A model generated the notes under the pieces. The model saw only the letters and a program-made list of their open reading frames with translations. It was not told the DNA's origin and did not search any database. Positions 19,367 through 28,785 of a stretch of DNA of 64,000 nucleotides are shown here, in pieces (the first letter of the stretch is position 1; each line of letters begins with the position of its first letter). This DNA is from Caulobacterales bacterium. Lineage in GTDB: Bacteria > Pseudomonadota > Alphaproteobacteria > Caulobacterales > Caulobacteraceae. A program made the translations under genes and the position numbers. The DNA lies in contig JAEKKJ010000006.1 of assembly GCA_019510435.1 (NCBI GenBank), positions 372,001-436,000 on the forward strand, written 5' to 3'.

Positions 19367-20236
19367 ATGTTTCAGATCATCGGCATCGTGTTGCTGTTCG
19401 GCCTTGTGTTCGGCAGCTACATCATCTCGGGCGGCAATCTCGGGGTGATCCTCGAGGCGATGCCCCACGAGATGATGGCCATCGGCGGCGCCGGCGTCGC
19501 CAGCTTCCTCGTTGCGAATTCGATGACCACCATCAAGGGCGTCGGCGGCGGCTTCTCCAAGGTTTTCGGCGGGCCGAAGTGGAAGGCCAGCGACTACCGC
19601 GACCTGCTCTCGCTGCTGTTCCTGCTGACCAAGACCATGAAATCCAAGGGCGTCATCGCCCTGGAAAGCCACATCGAGAACCCCAAGGAGTCCTCGATCT
19701 TCACCCGCTTCCCGAAGGTGATGAAGGACCACTTCGCCATCGACTTCATCTGCGACACCCTGCGGATGATGACCATGAACCTCGAAGACCCGCACCAGGT
19801 CGAGGACGCCATGGAAAAGCAGCTGGAGAAGCACCACCACGAGACCCTGGCGCCCAGCCATGCGCTGCAGAGCCTGGCCGACGCCCTGCCCGCCCTGGGC
19901 ATCGTCGCCGCGGTGCTGGGGGTCATCAAGACCATGGGCGCGATCACCGAGCCGCCCGAGGTCCTGGGCCAGATGATCGGCGGCGCCCTGGTCGGCACCT
20001 TCCTGGGCGTGTTCCTGGCCTATGGCCTGGTCGGCCCGATGTCGACGCGCATGAAGGAAGTGGTCGAGGAGGAAGGCTCCTTCTACCGGATCATCCAGTC
20101 GGTGCTGGTGGCCCACCTGCACGGCAACGCCGCCCAGATCTCCGTGGAGATCGGCCGTGGCAACGTCCCGTCCGGCGCCCAGCCCAGCTTCCTGGAGCTG
20201 GAAGAGGCCCTGTCGAACATCCCCGCCGAGGCCTGA
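19367..20236 (+). CDS. motA: Flagellar motor stator protein MotA
   Basis: A 289-residue inner-membrane proton-channel subunit of the flagellar motor. It begins MFQIIGIVLLFGLVFGSYI with GGGGGAG just upstream, which settles the start against one 27 bases earlier. Four membrane segments are visible, with the large cytoplasmic loop between TM2 and TM3 (from about residue 55 to 170) and the conserved LADALPALGIVAAVLGVIKTMG segment in TM3. motB is not adjacent. Confidence 0.95.
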   Translation: MFQIIGIVLLFGLVFGSYIISGGNLGVILEAMPHEMMAIGGAGVASFLVANSMTTIKGVGGGFSKVFGGPKWKASDYRDLLSLLFLLTKTMKSKGVIALESHIENPKESSIFTRFPKVMKDHFAIDFICDTLRMMTMNLEDPHQVEDAMEKQLEKHHHETLAPSHALQSLADALPALGIVAAVLGVIKTMGAITEPPEVLGQMIGGALVGTFLGVFLAYGLVGPMSTRMKEVVEEEGSFYRIIQSVLVAHLHGNAAQISVEIGRGNVPSGAQPSFLELEEALSNIPAEA

Positions 20237-20424
20237 CCTCCCGGGCCTTGAGAGCCCAGCGGCGGTCATCATTTGTGATCACGGCCGTGTGATCCGCGCC
20301 CTTGCCATGGCCGATGGCGGGGGCCTATTGCTGCGCCGCGCCTGAGCGCCGCCGTCCCGGCGGGCTTCCTCTCCGGGGCCTTGAGCGTCTCCGGCGCCGA
20401 CACACCGATAGAGGATCGAAGCTT

Positions 20425-20700
20425 ATGACCAAGCAATTCGTTCGCGGCGCCATGATCGCCGTCGCCGCCGTGGCCGCCCTGGGCGTCGCCGCCTGCCAGA
20501 AGAAGGAAGAAGCTCCGGCCGCCGCCGCCGCCGACTCCGCCTCCAACTCGGCCGCCGCCGCCGCCGACAGCGCCAAGACCGCCGCCGCTGACGCCGCCAC
20601 CGCCGCCGCTCCGGCTGGCGACGCCGCTGCGACCCCGGCCGCCCCGGCCGCCGACGCCTCGGCCGCGCCCGCCGCGCCGGCCGCCCCGGAGAAGAAGTAA
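20425..20700 (+). CDS. Small Ala-rich lipoprotein
   Basis: A 91-residue protein with a lipoprotein signal (MTKQFVRGAMIAVAAVAALG, then VAAC giving a lipidated Cys near 24) and a mature part made almost only of Ala, Asp, Ser, Thr and Pro ending in PEKK. It has no folded domain, and low-complexity tails of this kind usually act as spacers or periplasmic/outer-membrane anchors. A strong terminator follows, so it is a single-gene unit. Function unknown. Confidence 0.75.
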   Translation: MTKQFVRGAMIAVAAVAALGVAACQKKEEAPAAAAADSASNSAAAAADSAKTAAADAATAAAPAGDAAATPAAPAADASAAPAAPAAPEKK

Positions 20701-20728
20701 GCTTCGACAGCGCCATCTCGCGCTGACG

Positions 20729-20758
20729 GAAGGGCCGCTCTCCGGAGCGGCCCTTTTG
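20729..20758 (+). terminator. Rho-independent terminator after the Ala-rich lipoprotein
   Basis: AAGGGCCGCTC and GAGCGGCCCTT form an 11-bp stem with a short CCG-containing loop, followed by TTTTGCGTTT. It lies 30 bases after the lipoprotein stop. Confidence 0.85.
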
Positions 20759-20790
20759 CGTTTGGGCCCGTTCTCATTACGGATGCGGCG

Positions 20791-22587
20791 ATGACCGCGC
20801 CGCAGGCGTCCCCGCCCGACAGCCCCCTCGACTGGACCGACGACGGCCAGCCGCGATCGCGCCTGTTCGGGGACGTCTACTTCTCGGCAGAGAACGGCCT
20901 GGCCGAGAGCCGGGCGGTGTTCCTCGCCGGCTGCGGCCTGCCGGACGCCTGGGCCGGCCGGCGGCGCTTCGTGGTGGCCGAGCTGGGGTTCGGGACCGGG
21001 CTCAACATCGCCGCCCTCCTGGACCTCTGGCGCCGCACCCGCCCGGACGGCGGCCACCTGCACGTCTTCTCCGTCGAAGGCTACCCGATCCGCGCCGAGG
21101 AGGCGGCCAGGGCCCTCGGCCGCTGGCCCGAGCTGGCGCGAGTGACCGACCTCCTGGTCGCGCGCTGGCCCGGCGCCACGCGGGGCCGCCACCGGGTCGA
21201 CCTGCCGGAACTCTCGGCCACCCTGGACCTGGGGATCGGCGAGGCGGCGGAGGCGCTGTCGGGGTGGTCGGGACAGGCCGACGCCTGGTTCCTGGATGGG
21301 TTCTCCCCCGCCCTCAATCCGCAGATGTGGCGCCAGGCGGTCCTGGACCTGGTCGCGGCGCGCACGGCGCCGGGCGCGCGGGCGGCCACCTTCACCGTCG
21401 CCGGGGCCGTACGGCGCGGCCTGGCCACAGCGGGCTTTGCCGTGGAGAAGCGCCCGGGCCATGGCCGCAAGCGCGAGCGCCTGGAGGCCCGCTGGCCCGG
21501 TGAGGGGACGGCCCCCCCCACCCGCCGGATCGCCATCATCGGCGCCGGGATCGCGGGCGCCGCGGCCGCCCGCGCCGTCGCGGCCCTCGGCGCGGAGCCC
21601 CTGCTCGTCGAGGCCGCGCACCCCGGCGGCGGCGCATCGGGCAATCCCGCCGCCCTGGTCACCCCGCGCCTGGACGCGGGACTGGGCGAGGCGGCCCGGC
21701 TCTTCGCCGAGGCCTTCCGCCGGGCGGTCGGGCTCTACGCGCAGATCCCCGGCGCGGTGATCGCCCAGGGCGTCCTGCAGCTGGCGTTCGATCCGCGCGA
21801 TGCGGCGCGCTTCGCCAAGATCGCCGGCGGCGAGGTGTTCGCGCCGGACGAGCTGACGCTGCTCGACGCGGAGGCGGCCACCGCCCGGCTCGGCGAGCCC
21901 GCCCCGCCGGCCCTGGACCAGCGCACCGCCCTGGTGGTCGACCCGGCCGCCGTCCTCGCCGCCTGGGCGCTGGATCCGCGCGTCGCCGCGGTCGCGCAGC
22001 TGGCGCGGCGCGAGGATGGCTGGGCCCTGCTGGACGGCCGCGGGGACGAACTGGCGCGGGCCGATGCGGTCATCCTGGCGGCGGGGGTGGCCTGCGCCGA
22101 GCTCGCGCCGGGCCTGCCGCTGCAGCCGGTCCGCGGCCAGACCAGCTGGGCCGCCGGCCTGGCGGCGCCGCCCGCGGCGGCCTGGGGCGGCTATGCGGTT
22201 CCCACCCGCGACGGCGTCCTGTTCGGCGCCACCCACGACCGCGACGATGCGGCCGACGACCTGCGCGCCGCCGACCACGACCGCAACCGCGCGACCCTGG
22301 CCGCCGGCCTGCCGGGCCTCGCGGCCCGCCTGGAGGGGGCGTCCCTCGACGGCCGCGCCGCGGTCCGCGCCGTCACGCCCGACCGCCTGCCGCTGGCCGG
22401 CGCCGTCGGCGAGCCGGGCCTCTTCGCCCTGACCGGCTTCGGTTCGCGGGGCTTTTCCCTGGCCCCGCTGCTGGCCGAGCATGTGGCCGCCCTGGCCGTG
22501 GGAGCGCCCTCCCCCCTGACGCGTTCCGGCGCCGACCTGGTGGACCCAGGGCGCTTCGCACGCCGCGCCCGCAAGCCTATGCTGTGA
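20791..22587 (+). CDS. mnmC: Bifunctional tRNA mnm5s2U biosynthesis protein MnmC
   Basis: A 598-residue fusion completing 5-methylaminomethyl-2-thiouridine at the tRNA wobble position. Residues 1-235 are the SAM-dependent methyltransferase (DVYFSAENGLAESRAVFL, ELGFGTGLN, WFLDGFSPALNPQMW). Residues about 245-598 are the FAD-dependent demodifying oxidoreductase, starting with the dinucleotide motif IIGAGIAGAAAARAV. Both halves look complete. The start at 20791 gives the normal length. Confidence 0.95.
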   Translation: MTAPQASPPDSPLDWTDDGQPRSRLFGDVYFSAENGLAESRAVFLAGCGLPDAWAGRRRFVVAELGFGTGLNIAALLDLWRRTRPDGGHLHVFSVEGYPIRAEEAARALGRWPELARVTDLLVARWPGATRGRHRVDLPELSATLDLGIGEAAEALSGWSGQADAWFLDGFSPALNPQMWRQAVLDLVAARTAPGARAATFTVAGAVRRGLATAGFAVEKRPGHGRKRERLEARWPGEGTAPPTRRIAIIGAGIAGAAAARAVAALGAEPLLVEAAHPGGGASGNPAALVTPRLDAGLGEAARLFAEAFRRAVGLYAQIPGAVIAQGVLQLAFDPRDAARFAKIAGGEVFAPDELTLLDAEAATARLGEPAPPALDQRTALVVDPAAVLAAWALDPRVAAVAQLARREDGWALLDGRGDELARADAVILAAGVACAELAPGLPLQPVRGQTSWAAGLAAPPAAAWGGYAVPTRDGVLFGATHDRDDAADDLRAADHDRNRATLAAGLPGLAARLEGASLDGRAAVRAVTPDRLPLAGAVGEPGLFALTGFGSRGFSLAPLLAEHVAALAVGAPSPLTRSGADLVDPGRFARRARKPML

Positions 22588-22622
22588 AGCTGCGGGGGAC
22601 GCCGCGTAACCAAGGGCCCGTC

Positions 22623-23021
22623 ATGTCGTCCAAGCTGATCCTCGCCGCCACCCTGATCGCCTTCGCGGCCGCGCCCGCGGCCCTGGCGGCCAAATCGCCC
22701 ACCGAGCCCGCGAACGGCAGCCGCAGGCAGTGTTTCTGGACCCGCGACGTCAACAACTTCGCCGCCGCCGACGAGCACATCGTCAACGTCCGCGTTGGTG
22801 TGAAGGACGTCTACCAGTTCGAGATGATGGGCCGCTGCCCGGACGTCGACTGGAACCAGAGCATCGCCCTGGTGTCGCGCGGCAGCGACTACATCTGCAC
22901 CGGCATCGACGCCGAGCTGGTGACCCACAGCCCGATCGGCCCGATGCGGTGCCCGGTGAAGAACATCCGCAAGCTCAGCCCCGCCGAGATCGCCGCCCTG
23001 CCCAAGCGCGGGCGGCCCTGA
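22623..23021 (+). CDS. Exported small protein of unknown function (DUF6491-like)
   Basis: A 132-residue protein with a cleavable signal (about residues 1-22, ending in ALAA). The mature part has four cysteines (RRQCFWTRDVNNF, GRCPDVDW, ICTGIDAE, RCPVKNI) that could form two disulphides. The CFW-RDVNNF opening is typical of a family of short periplasmic proteins in Caulobacterales and sphingomonads. It follows mnmC by 35 bp. No function is known. Confidence 0.75.
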   Translation: MSSKLILAATLIAFAAAPAALAAKSPTEPANGSRRQCFWTRDVNNFAAADEHIVNVRVGVKDVYQFEMMGRCPDVDWNQSIALVSRGSDYICTGIDAELVTHSPIGPMRCPVKNIRKLSPAEIAALPKRGRP

Positions 23022-23039
23022 GGGCTCCGGGAGAAACGA

Positions 23040-23067
23040 CAACGCCGCCGGCGAACCGGCGGCGTTG
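23040..23067. terminator. Bidirectional hairpin between DUF6491 gene and TonB receptor
   Basis: CAACGCCGCCGG and CCGGCGGCGTTG form a perfect 12-bp stem with a CGAA loop. It lies between convergent genes. A very similar stem recurs at 26257-26280. Confidence 0.75.
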
Positions 23068-23102
23068 AGGCCGTCTGGGCGCGACGCGAGGCCGCGCGGC
23101 GA

Positions 23103-26084
23103 TCAGAACTTCTTGCTGACGCTCAGCTTCACCGTCCGGCCCAGGGCGTTGCCCGTGAACGGGTCGTAGCCCAGGTCGAGGCGGGCGAACGACGGCTGGG
23201 TGTCGAACACGTTGTTCACCGACAGCACCATGGTGGTGTCCCACGGCAGCTGCGCCCGGTAGGTGGCGTCGAAGGTGATCTGGTCGGCGATGGTCTTGCC
23301 CAGGTTGCTGAGCGGGATCGCATTGCCGGCCGCATCGCGCACCACGTTCGGCGGGAACGGCGAGGTCCGCTGGTCCATGTAGCTGTCGATGTAGTTCATG
23401 GTCACGCGGGCCGTGTGGATGGTGTGGTTGTATTCCACATAGGCCTGGGCCCGGATCTTCGGGATCGGATAGATCTGGGTCTGGTAGTTCAGGAAGCCGA
23501 CGCCGCTGAAGGCCGGCGACACCACCGAGCCTTCCACGGTGGTGGCCTGGACGTCGTACTTGTGGACGTAGGTGGCGCTGACCCCGAGGTGGAGCCGCCC
23601 GCCGGCCACATCGTCGATGTCGTAGTCGGCCAGGACGTCGATGCCGTCGGTCTTGATCCCCGGCCCGTTGATGTAGCCGGTCTTGATGCGCGACAGGTTG
23701 GCGACGTTGCAGACCCCACCGTTGAAGGTGAAGCGCGACTGCAGGCCGGCGAGCGCCGTCTGGCCGCAGTTGCCCGTGCCGGCCCCGGTCGGGAACAGGG
23801 TGGCGAACATGCCGCCCACGGGCTCGGTCACCAGCGGGTTCTTGAAGTCGAAGTTGAAGTAGTCGACCGTCGCCCGCAGCTGGCCCAGCTTGAAGATGCC
23901 GCCCACGGAGTAGGTGGTGGCCTTTTCCGGCTGCAGGTTCGGGTTGCCGACGATGTCGACCGCCCGGAAGGCGCCGCCCAGGAACTGCAGGCTGGTGACC
24001 TGGCCCGGGTCAAGCGAGGTCAGCGGCGGGGCGCGGAAGGTGGTGCCGATCGAGCCGCGCAGGGCGAACTGGTCGATCACCTGCCAGCGCACCGAGACCT
24101 TCGGATTGAAGGTCGAGCCGCCCTTGGAGCCGTAGTCCTCATAGCGCGCCGCGCCCTGCACCTGCAGCTTGTCGGTGACCGGCAGGCTGAGTTCGCCGAA
24201 CGCCGCATAGGTGTCGCCCGAGAGCGAGGCCGGGCTCGCGCCGCCCAGGAAGGTGAACGGCCCGTTGCGCACCGTGCAGTTGGTCACGCCGGCGTTCGGC
24301 GTGTCGATGCACGGGGTCTTGGTGAGGTCGGACAGCGAATCGTAGGACGCGTCGTACCAGTTCTTGCGGTACTGGCCGCCGACCGCCCAGCCGACGGCGC
24401 CGCCGCCCAGGGTGATGCCCGGGATCTCGCCGTTGAAGACCACATCGCCCACGAACAGCTCGGTGGAGGCGTCGGTCTCGCCCTTCTGGAAGAACCAGGC
24501 GATCAGGGCCGGATCGTTGGCCACCGAGGCGCTGTAGTTCGGGTTGGTGGCGCCGGTGATGTAGTTCGTCTGGATCGCGTTGGAGAAGGGGTTGAAGTAC
24601 TTGCACGCGCCGGCGCCGGGCGTGCCCGTGGTCGGGTTACATCCCTCGCCGCCCAGGCCGCGCAGGGCCAGCTGCAGGCGGCTGACCAGGGAGTCGTAGC
24701 CGGTGCGGACCAGCTTCTCCTTCATGTAGGTAGCGCTGATGTCGTAGCCGATGCCCGCGCCCAGGTCGCCGGTGACGCCGCCCGAGACGCGGTAGGCGGT
24801 GAACTTGCGCGTGCCGGTGGAGGAGCCCTCGCCGAACAGCGGGTTGCCGCCTTCCGCCAGCGGCCGGTACAGCACGCCGGGGATGTAGGCGCCCGTGGCG
24901 AACGCCGGCAGCTGGGTCGGGTTCTGCTGCTGGTAGAGCTTGAAGCCCGGGTTGCTGGCGGGGACGAAGTAGCCCGCCGAGAAGCCGGAGGTGGCCGCCG
25001 GGTTGGTCAGCGAGGTCGGCACCTGCAGGGCGAGGTACGACGGCGAGGTGCGCCAGTTCGGCGTGTCGGTCTCGGCGTAGAAGGCTTCCAGGTGGGCCTT
25101 GGTCTTGTCGTTGATGTCGTAGTTGGCCTCGCCGTAGATCTGGAAGCGGTTCTCCTTGTCCTGGAGGTTGTCGTACGGCGTGTAGCTGAAGATGCAGGTC
25201 GGGGTCGTGCCGCTGAACGAGGGCACGCCGCCCAGGGGCGCGCAGCCCGCGTCGCGCTGCAGGCCCGCCGCCGGGGTGAAGGCGCCCGTCGCGGTGTTGG
25301 TCAGCGGCAGGAAGGCGGTGATCGAGTTGCCCGACGAGGTGCCGGTCTCAGGGCTGTTGAAGTAGCCGGGCTGGGTGTAGTCGCGGTCGCCGACCCGCAG
25401 CTCGGACTTGTGGTGGTATTCGCCGCTGACCATGAGGCTCAGCGCGTCCCAGGACTTGCCCCACAGCGCGTGGGCGTCCCAGTCGCCATTGGCGCCGTCC
25501 AGATATTTGTAGCTGCCGCCGACCTCGAGGCCGTTGGTGTTCTTGCGGCTGATGAAGTTCACCACCCCGGCGATGGCGTCGGAGCCGTAGGTGGCGGCCG
25601 CGCCGTCCTTCAGCACCTCGATGCGGCCCACCGCATTGAACGGCAGCACGTTGATGTCCGGCGAGGCGCCGTTCAGGGTCGGGGCGTTGACCAGGCGGTG
25701 GCCGTTCCACAGCACCAGCGTGCGGGCCGGGCCCAGGCCGCGCAGGTTGATGGTGGCCGAGCCTTCCGCGCCCTGGGCGCGGGCGTCGAACTGGTTGGTG
25801 TCGCCCAAGACGCCGTTGGAGACGGTCAGGGACTTCATCAGCTCGACCGGGCTGGGGCTGCCTTGTTTCTGCAGCGCGTCGGCGCCCAGCACCTGCACCG
25901 GCAGGGCGGCGTCCTGCGGCGTGCCGCGGATGAACGAGCCGGTGACCACCACTTCGGTGAGCTGGGTGGCGCCGCCGGCCTCCCCCGCGCCCTTGGCGGC
26001 CTGGGCCAGGGCGGGTGCGCTCAGGCCAAGCGAAATGGCGACAGCCACAATGGAGCTGCCGCAGAGATAGCTGCGTCTTGTCAT
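23103..26084 (-). CDS. TonB-dependent receptor
   Basis: A 993-residue outer-membrane channel for an unknown ligand. The signal peptide ends in APALAQA (about residue 27). A TonB-box-like TEVVVTGSFI is near residue 45, the plug domain follows (about 55-180, with LVLWNGHRLVNAP and VEVLKDGAAATYGSDAIAG-like core), and the barrel ends in VKLSVSKKF with a terminal Phe. The ATG at 26084 has GGGGAGG at the correct distance. The plug/barrel style resembles receptors found with sugar or peptide uptake in Caulobacteraceae, but no uptake gene is adjacent. Confidence 0.93.
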   Translation of the reverse strand: MTRRSYLCGSSIVAVAISLGLSAPALAQAAKGAGEAGGATQLTEVVVTGSFIRGTPQDAALPVQVLGADALQKQGSPSPVELMKSLTVSNGVLGDTNQFDARAQGAEGSATINLRGLGPARTLVLWNGHRLVNAPTLNGASPDINVLPFNAVGRIEVLKDGAAATYGSDAIAGVVNFISRKNTNGLEVGGSYKYLDGANGDWDAHALWGKSWDALSLMVSGEYHHKSELRVGDRDYTQPGYFNSPETGTSSGNSITAFLPLTNTATGAFTPAAGLQRDAGCAPLGGVPSFSGTTPTCIFSYTPYDNLQDKENRFQIYGEANYDINDKTKAHLEAFYAETDTPNWRTSPSYLALQVPTSLTNPAATSGFSAGYFVPASNPGFKLYQQQNPTQLPAFATGAYIPGVLYRPLAEGGNPLFGEGSSTGTRKFTAYRVSGGVTGDLGAGIGYDISATYMKEKLVRTGYDSLVSRLQLALRGLGGEGCNPTTGTPGAGACKYFNPFSNAIQTNYITGATNPNYSASVANDPALIAWFFQKGETDASTELFVGDVVFNGEIPGITLGGGAVGWAVGGQYRKNWYDASYDSLSDLTKTPCIDTPNAGVTNCTVRNGPFTFLGGASPASLSGDTYAAFGELSLPVTDKLQVQGAARYEDYGSKGGSTFNPKVSVRWQVIDQFALRGSIGTTFRAPPLTSLDPGQVTSLQFLGGAFRAVDIVGNPNLQPEKATTYSVGGIFKLGQLRATVDYFNFDFKNPLVTEPVGGMFATLFPTGAGTGNCGQTALAGLQSRFTFNGGVCNVANLSRIKTGYINGPGIKTDGIDVLADYDIDDVAGGRLHLGVSATYVHKYDVQATTVEGSVVSPAFSGVGFLNYQTQIYPIPKIRAQAYVEYNHTIHTARVTMNYIDSYMDQRTSPFPPNVVRDAAGNAIPLSNLGKTIADQITFDATYRAQLPWDTTMVLSVNNVFDTQPSFARLDLGYDPFTGNALGRTVKLSVSKKF

Positions 26085-26194
26085 CGATTTCCTCCCCTGC
26101 GGGCCCGGTCGCGTCTGACGCGCGACCTTGGAGAGCCCGTTTGGCGTCACGATGATCCGCGGAAAACTTCGAATGCGCCAGTAGAATTGCGCAG

Positions 26195-26215
26195 CCGAAA
26201 CATACCGATGTTCGG
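26195..26215. promoter_or_regulatory. Imperfect inverted repeat upstream of TonB receptor
   Basis: CCGAAACAT and ATGTTCGG face each other around ACCG, 111 bp before the receptor start at 26084 and in an AT-richer stretch. It could be an operator for the receptor gene. No matching box was found elsewhere in the window. Confidence 0.35.
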
Positions 26216-26256
26216 AATACGTCGTACTTTTGGCGCGCCGTGGCGCCTAAACAACA

Positions 26257-26320
26257 ACGCCGCCGGAAAACCGGCGGCGTCGGGTCGCAAAAGGGGACCG
26301 GACTTTGCGGTCCGGCCCCC
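26257..26320 (-). terminator. Double hairpin terminator downstream of second TonB receptor
   Basis: Reading the minus strand past the stop at 26338, the first hairpin (CCGGAC/GTCCGG extended by four G:C pairs, 26293-26320) is followed by TTTTGCG, a good intrinsic terminator. A second perfect 10-bp stem with an AAAA loop lies at 26257-26280. Confidence 0.75.
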
Positions 26321-26337
26321 CGTTTTTGGCGTCCAGG

Positions 26338-28785
26338 TCAGTAAGTGAAGCGCAAAGTCATGCCGTAGGTCCGCGGCTGGCCCAGGAAGGCGTCGTAGGA
26401 CCCCGACTGCGCCACAGCCGCAAAGGCCACCTGGTAATAGGTCTTGTCGAACAGGTTCTGCGCCCAGGCCTCCAGCGCCCAGCGGCTGTCCGGCGAATGG
26501 ATGCCGATGCGCGCGTTCACCAGGGTGAAGCCCGGCTGGTTCTTCACCGGATCCAGGTCCGAGCCGGTGTTGAAGCTGGTGACGCTCTTGGAATTGATCG
26601 CCGCCGTGCCGACCAGGCCCTCGGCGATCTTGTGCTCGTAGGCGGCGCCCAGCGAGACCGACCACAGGGGCGCCAGCGACAGCCGCGAGTGGGGCAGGTT
26701 GGCGCCCAGGAAGATCGGCGTGCTGCCCGGATAGTAGGTCTCCGAATAGGTGGCGCCGCCGGTCAGGGTCAGCCCGTCCACCGGCGTGAACCACAGGAAG
26801 TCCGCGTCGACGCCACGGGAGATCACCTTCGGCACCGAAGCCACGCTGAAGACCAGGCCGTTGAAGGCGTTCAGCTGGAAGTCCTTGAACCGCTGGTAGA
26901 AGCCGGTGACGTTCAGCAGCAGGGACCGGTCCAGCAGGGTGTTCTTGGCGCCGATCTCGTAGGAATCCACGCTCTCGGGCGCGAAGCTGGTGTCCAGCAC
27001 CGGCTCCGTCGGCTGGCCGGCCACCGTCTGGGTGGTGGTGGCGATCCGGTCGAGGTTGAAGCCGCCCGCCTTATAGCCCCGCGCGTAGGAGGCGTAGGTC
27101 ATCACCTCCGGGCTGAACCGGTAGGAGACCTTGACGGTCCCGGTCAGCTTGTTCTCGCTCAGGTGCTGGACGTTGGTCCCGATCTGGCCGAACCGCGGGT
27201 TGTTCGACGACGCGCAGAGCAGGGCGTAGGGGCCCGCGCCCAGCAGGCCGCCGGCGCGGATCAGGGCCCCGCTGGCCGGAACCGCGACCGGGATCGCCGC
27301 CGCGTGCGCCAAGGCGGTGGCGCAGCCGATGCCCTTGTCGGTGTTGCTCCAGAAGGTGTCGAGGTCCTTCTTCTCGTGGGTGTAGCGGGCGCCCACGGTC
27401 AGCTCGAGCGCCTCGGTGACCTTGAAGCTGTTGTTGGTGAAGAAGGCGTAGCCCTTCTCCCGCTGGTCGTAGAGGTCGTCCTGGCCCTGGCCGGGCACGA
27501 AGGTCAGGCCCGTGGCGGGTCGGCCGGTGAACAGCGGCAGCTGCCCGCCCAGGAGGCCGCTGACGAAGGGCTCGTATTGCGAGCCGTAGGTCACGGTCCG
27601 CACGTGCAGGTCCAGACGCTCCTTGGTGAAGAAGCCGCCCACCAGCCAGTTCAGCCGGTCGGTCGCCCCGGCCAGCCGCACTTCCTGGCTGAAGGTGTGG
27701 AACTTGGTGGAGCCGGGGTTCGGGTCGCGCAGGCTGGGCGCATAGAGGAGGTCGGCCGCCGTCCAGTCCACGTCGCTGCCGCCCACCTGACGCCAGTTGC
27801 GCAGGGCGGTGATCGAGGTGAGCTTGGCGTCCAGGAACGGCAGCTTCCAGTTCGCCTCGACCTGGGCCCCCTGGTCGACGGTGTTCTTCAGGAAGGTGCG
27901 GTTGCTGTAGTCGTGGAAGCTCTCCGGATCCACCGGATTGGCGATGCCGCCGGGCGCCAGGCCGAGGACCAGCGGCGCGGTGGCCCCGTTCTTGATCTGG
28001 ACCGCGCCACAGCAGCTTTCGTGCTTATGCGTGTAGTCCATCGCCACATTGATGTCGATGTCCGTCGTCGGCGTGTAGAGGAACTGAGCCCGGCCCGTGT
28101 AGAAGTTCTGGTTGTTATTGTTTCCGCCGGCCTTCTTGTAATAGCCATCGGCGCCCCGGGCCGCGACATACACACGCGCCGCCAGAACGTTGTCGATCAG
28201 CGGGCCGGTCACCGAGGTGGAGACGCCGAAGCTGTTGTAGTTGCCCACCTGGGCCTCGGACGTCGCGCCCAGCTGGAACGACGGCCGCTTGGTGATGATG
28301 TTGATCACGCCGGCGGTGGTGTTCTTGCCGAACAGGGTGCCTTGCGGGCCCTTCAGGATCTCGATGCGCTCCATCTCGCCGAGGTCGCTGAAGCTGACGC
28401 CGTTGCGCGGCCGGTAGACGCCGTCGATCACCACGCCGACCGACGATTCCAGGCCCGGGTTGTCGCCCACCGTGCCGATGCCGCGGATGCGCGCGGTCGT
28501 CACCGCGGAGCTGCTGGTGGAGGTGACCGTCAGGCCCGGGGCCACGATGGTCAGGTCCTTGATGTCGCGCACGCCGGCGGCCTGCAGCTGCTTGGCGTTC
28601 ACCGACGTGACCACGATCGGCACGTCCTGGAGGCTTTGCTCACGCTTCTGCGCCGTCACCACCAGCTCGTCGATGGTGTGGGTCCCGCTCTCGGACGCGG
28701 CCTGTGCGAAGGCCGGGGCGTACGCGCTGAGCGCCAGCACTGCAGCCATACCGGACGCGCTGCAGAAATAACTGCGTTTCGACAT
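26338..28785 (-). CDS. TonB-dependent receptor (FecA/BtuB-like type)
   Basis: An 815-residue outer-membrane receptor. The signal peptide ends APAFAQA (about residue 28); the TonB box is IDELVVTAQKRE (about 38-49); the plug contains VPIVVTSVNAKQLQAAG and RIEILKGPQGTLFGKNTTAG; the barrel ends YGMTLRFTY with an aromatic terminus. AQKREQSLQDVP is the hallmark of a large proteobacterial group often linked to sterol, terpenoid or aromatic-compound uptake. It lies 253 bp upstream of the other receptor on the same strand, with a terminator between, so they are separate units. Confidence 0.93.
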   Translation of the reverse strand: MSKRSYFCSASGMAAVLALSAYAPAFAQAASESGTHTIDELVVTAQKREQSLQDVPIVVTSVNAKQLQAAGVRDIKDLTIVAPGLTVTSTSSSAVTTARIRGIGTVGDNPGLESSVGVVIDGVYRPRNGVSFSDLGEMERIEILKGPQGTLFGKNTTAGVINIITKRPSFQLGATSEAQVGNYNSFGVSTSVTGPLIDNVLAARVYVAARGADGYYKKAGGNNNNQNFYTGRAQFLYTPTTDIDINVAMDYTHKHESCCGAVQIKNGATAPLVLGLAPGGIANPVDPESFHDYSNRTFLKNTVDQGAQVEANWKLPFLDAKLTSITALRNWRQVGGSDVDWTAADLLYAPSLRDPNPGSTKFHTFSQEVRLAGATDRLNWLVGGFFTKERLDLHVRTVTYGSQYEPFVSGLLGGQLPLFTGRPATGLTFVPGQGQDDLYDQREKGYAFFTNNSFKVTEALELTVGARYTHEKKDLDTFWSNTDKGIGCATALAHAAAIPVAVPASGALIRAGGLLGAGPYALLCASSNNPRFGQIGTNVQHLSENKLTGTVKVSYRFSPEVMTYASYARGYKAGGFNLDRIATTTQTVAGQPTEPVLDTSFAPESVDSYEIGAKNTLLDRSLLLNVTGFYQRFKDFQLNAFNGLVFSVASVPKVISRGVDADFLWFTPVDGLTLTGGATYSETYYPGSTPIFLGANLPHSRLSLAPLWSVSLGAAYEHKIAEGLVGTAAINSKSVTSFNTGSDLDPVKNQPGFTLVNARIGIHSPDSRWALEAWAQNLFDKTYYQVAFAAVAQSGSYDAFLGQPRTYGMTLRFTY

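Noticed and set aside
26085-26150. Hairpin in the 5' leader of the first TonB receptor (26107-26128) as a cobalamin riboswitch
   Set aside because: Only a 7-bp stem is present; the B12-box and the rest of the riboswitch fold are absent.
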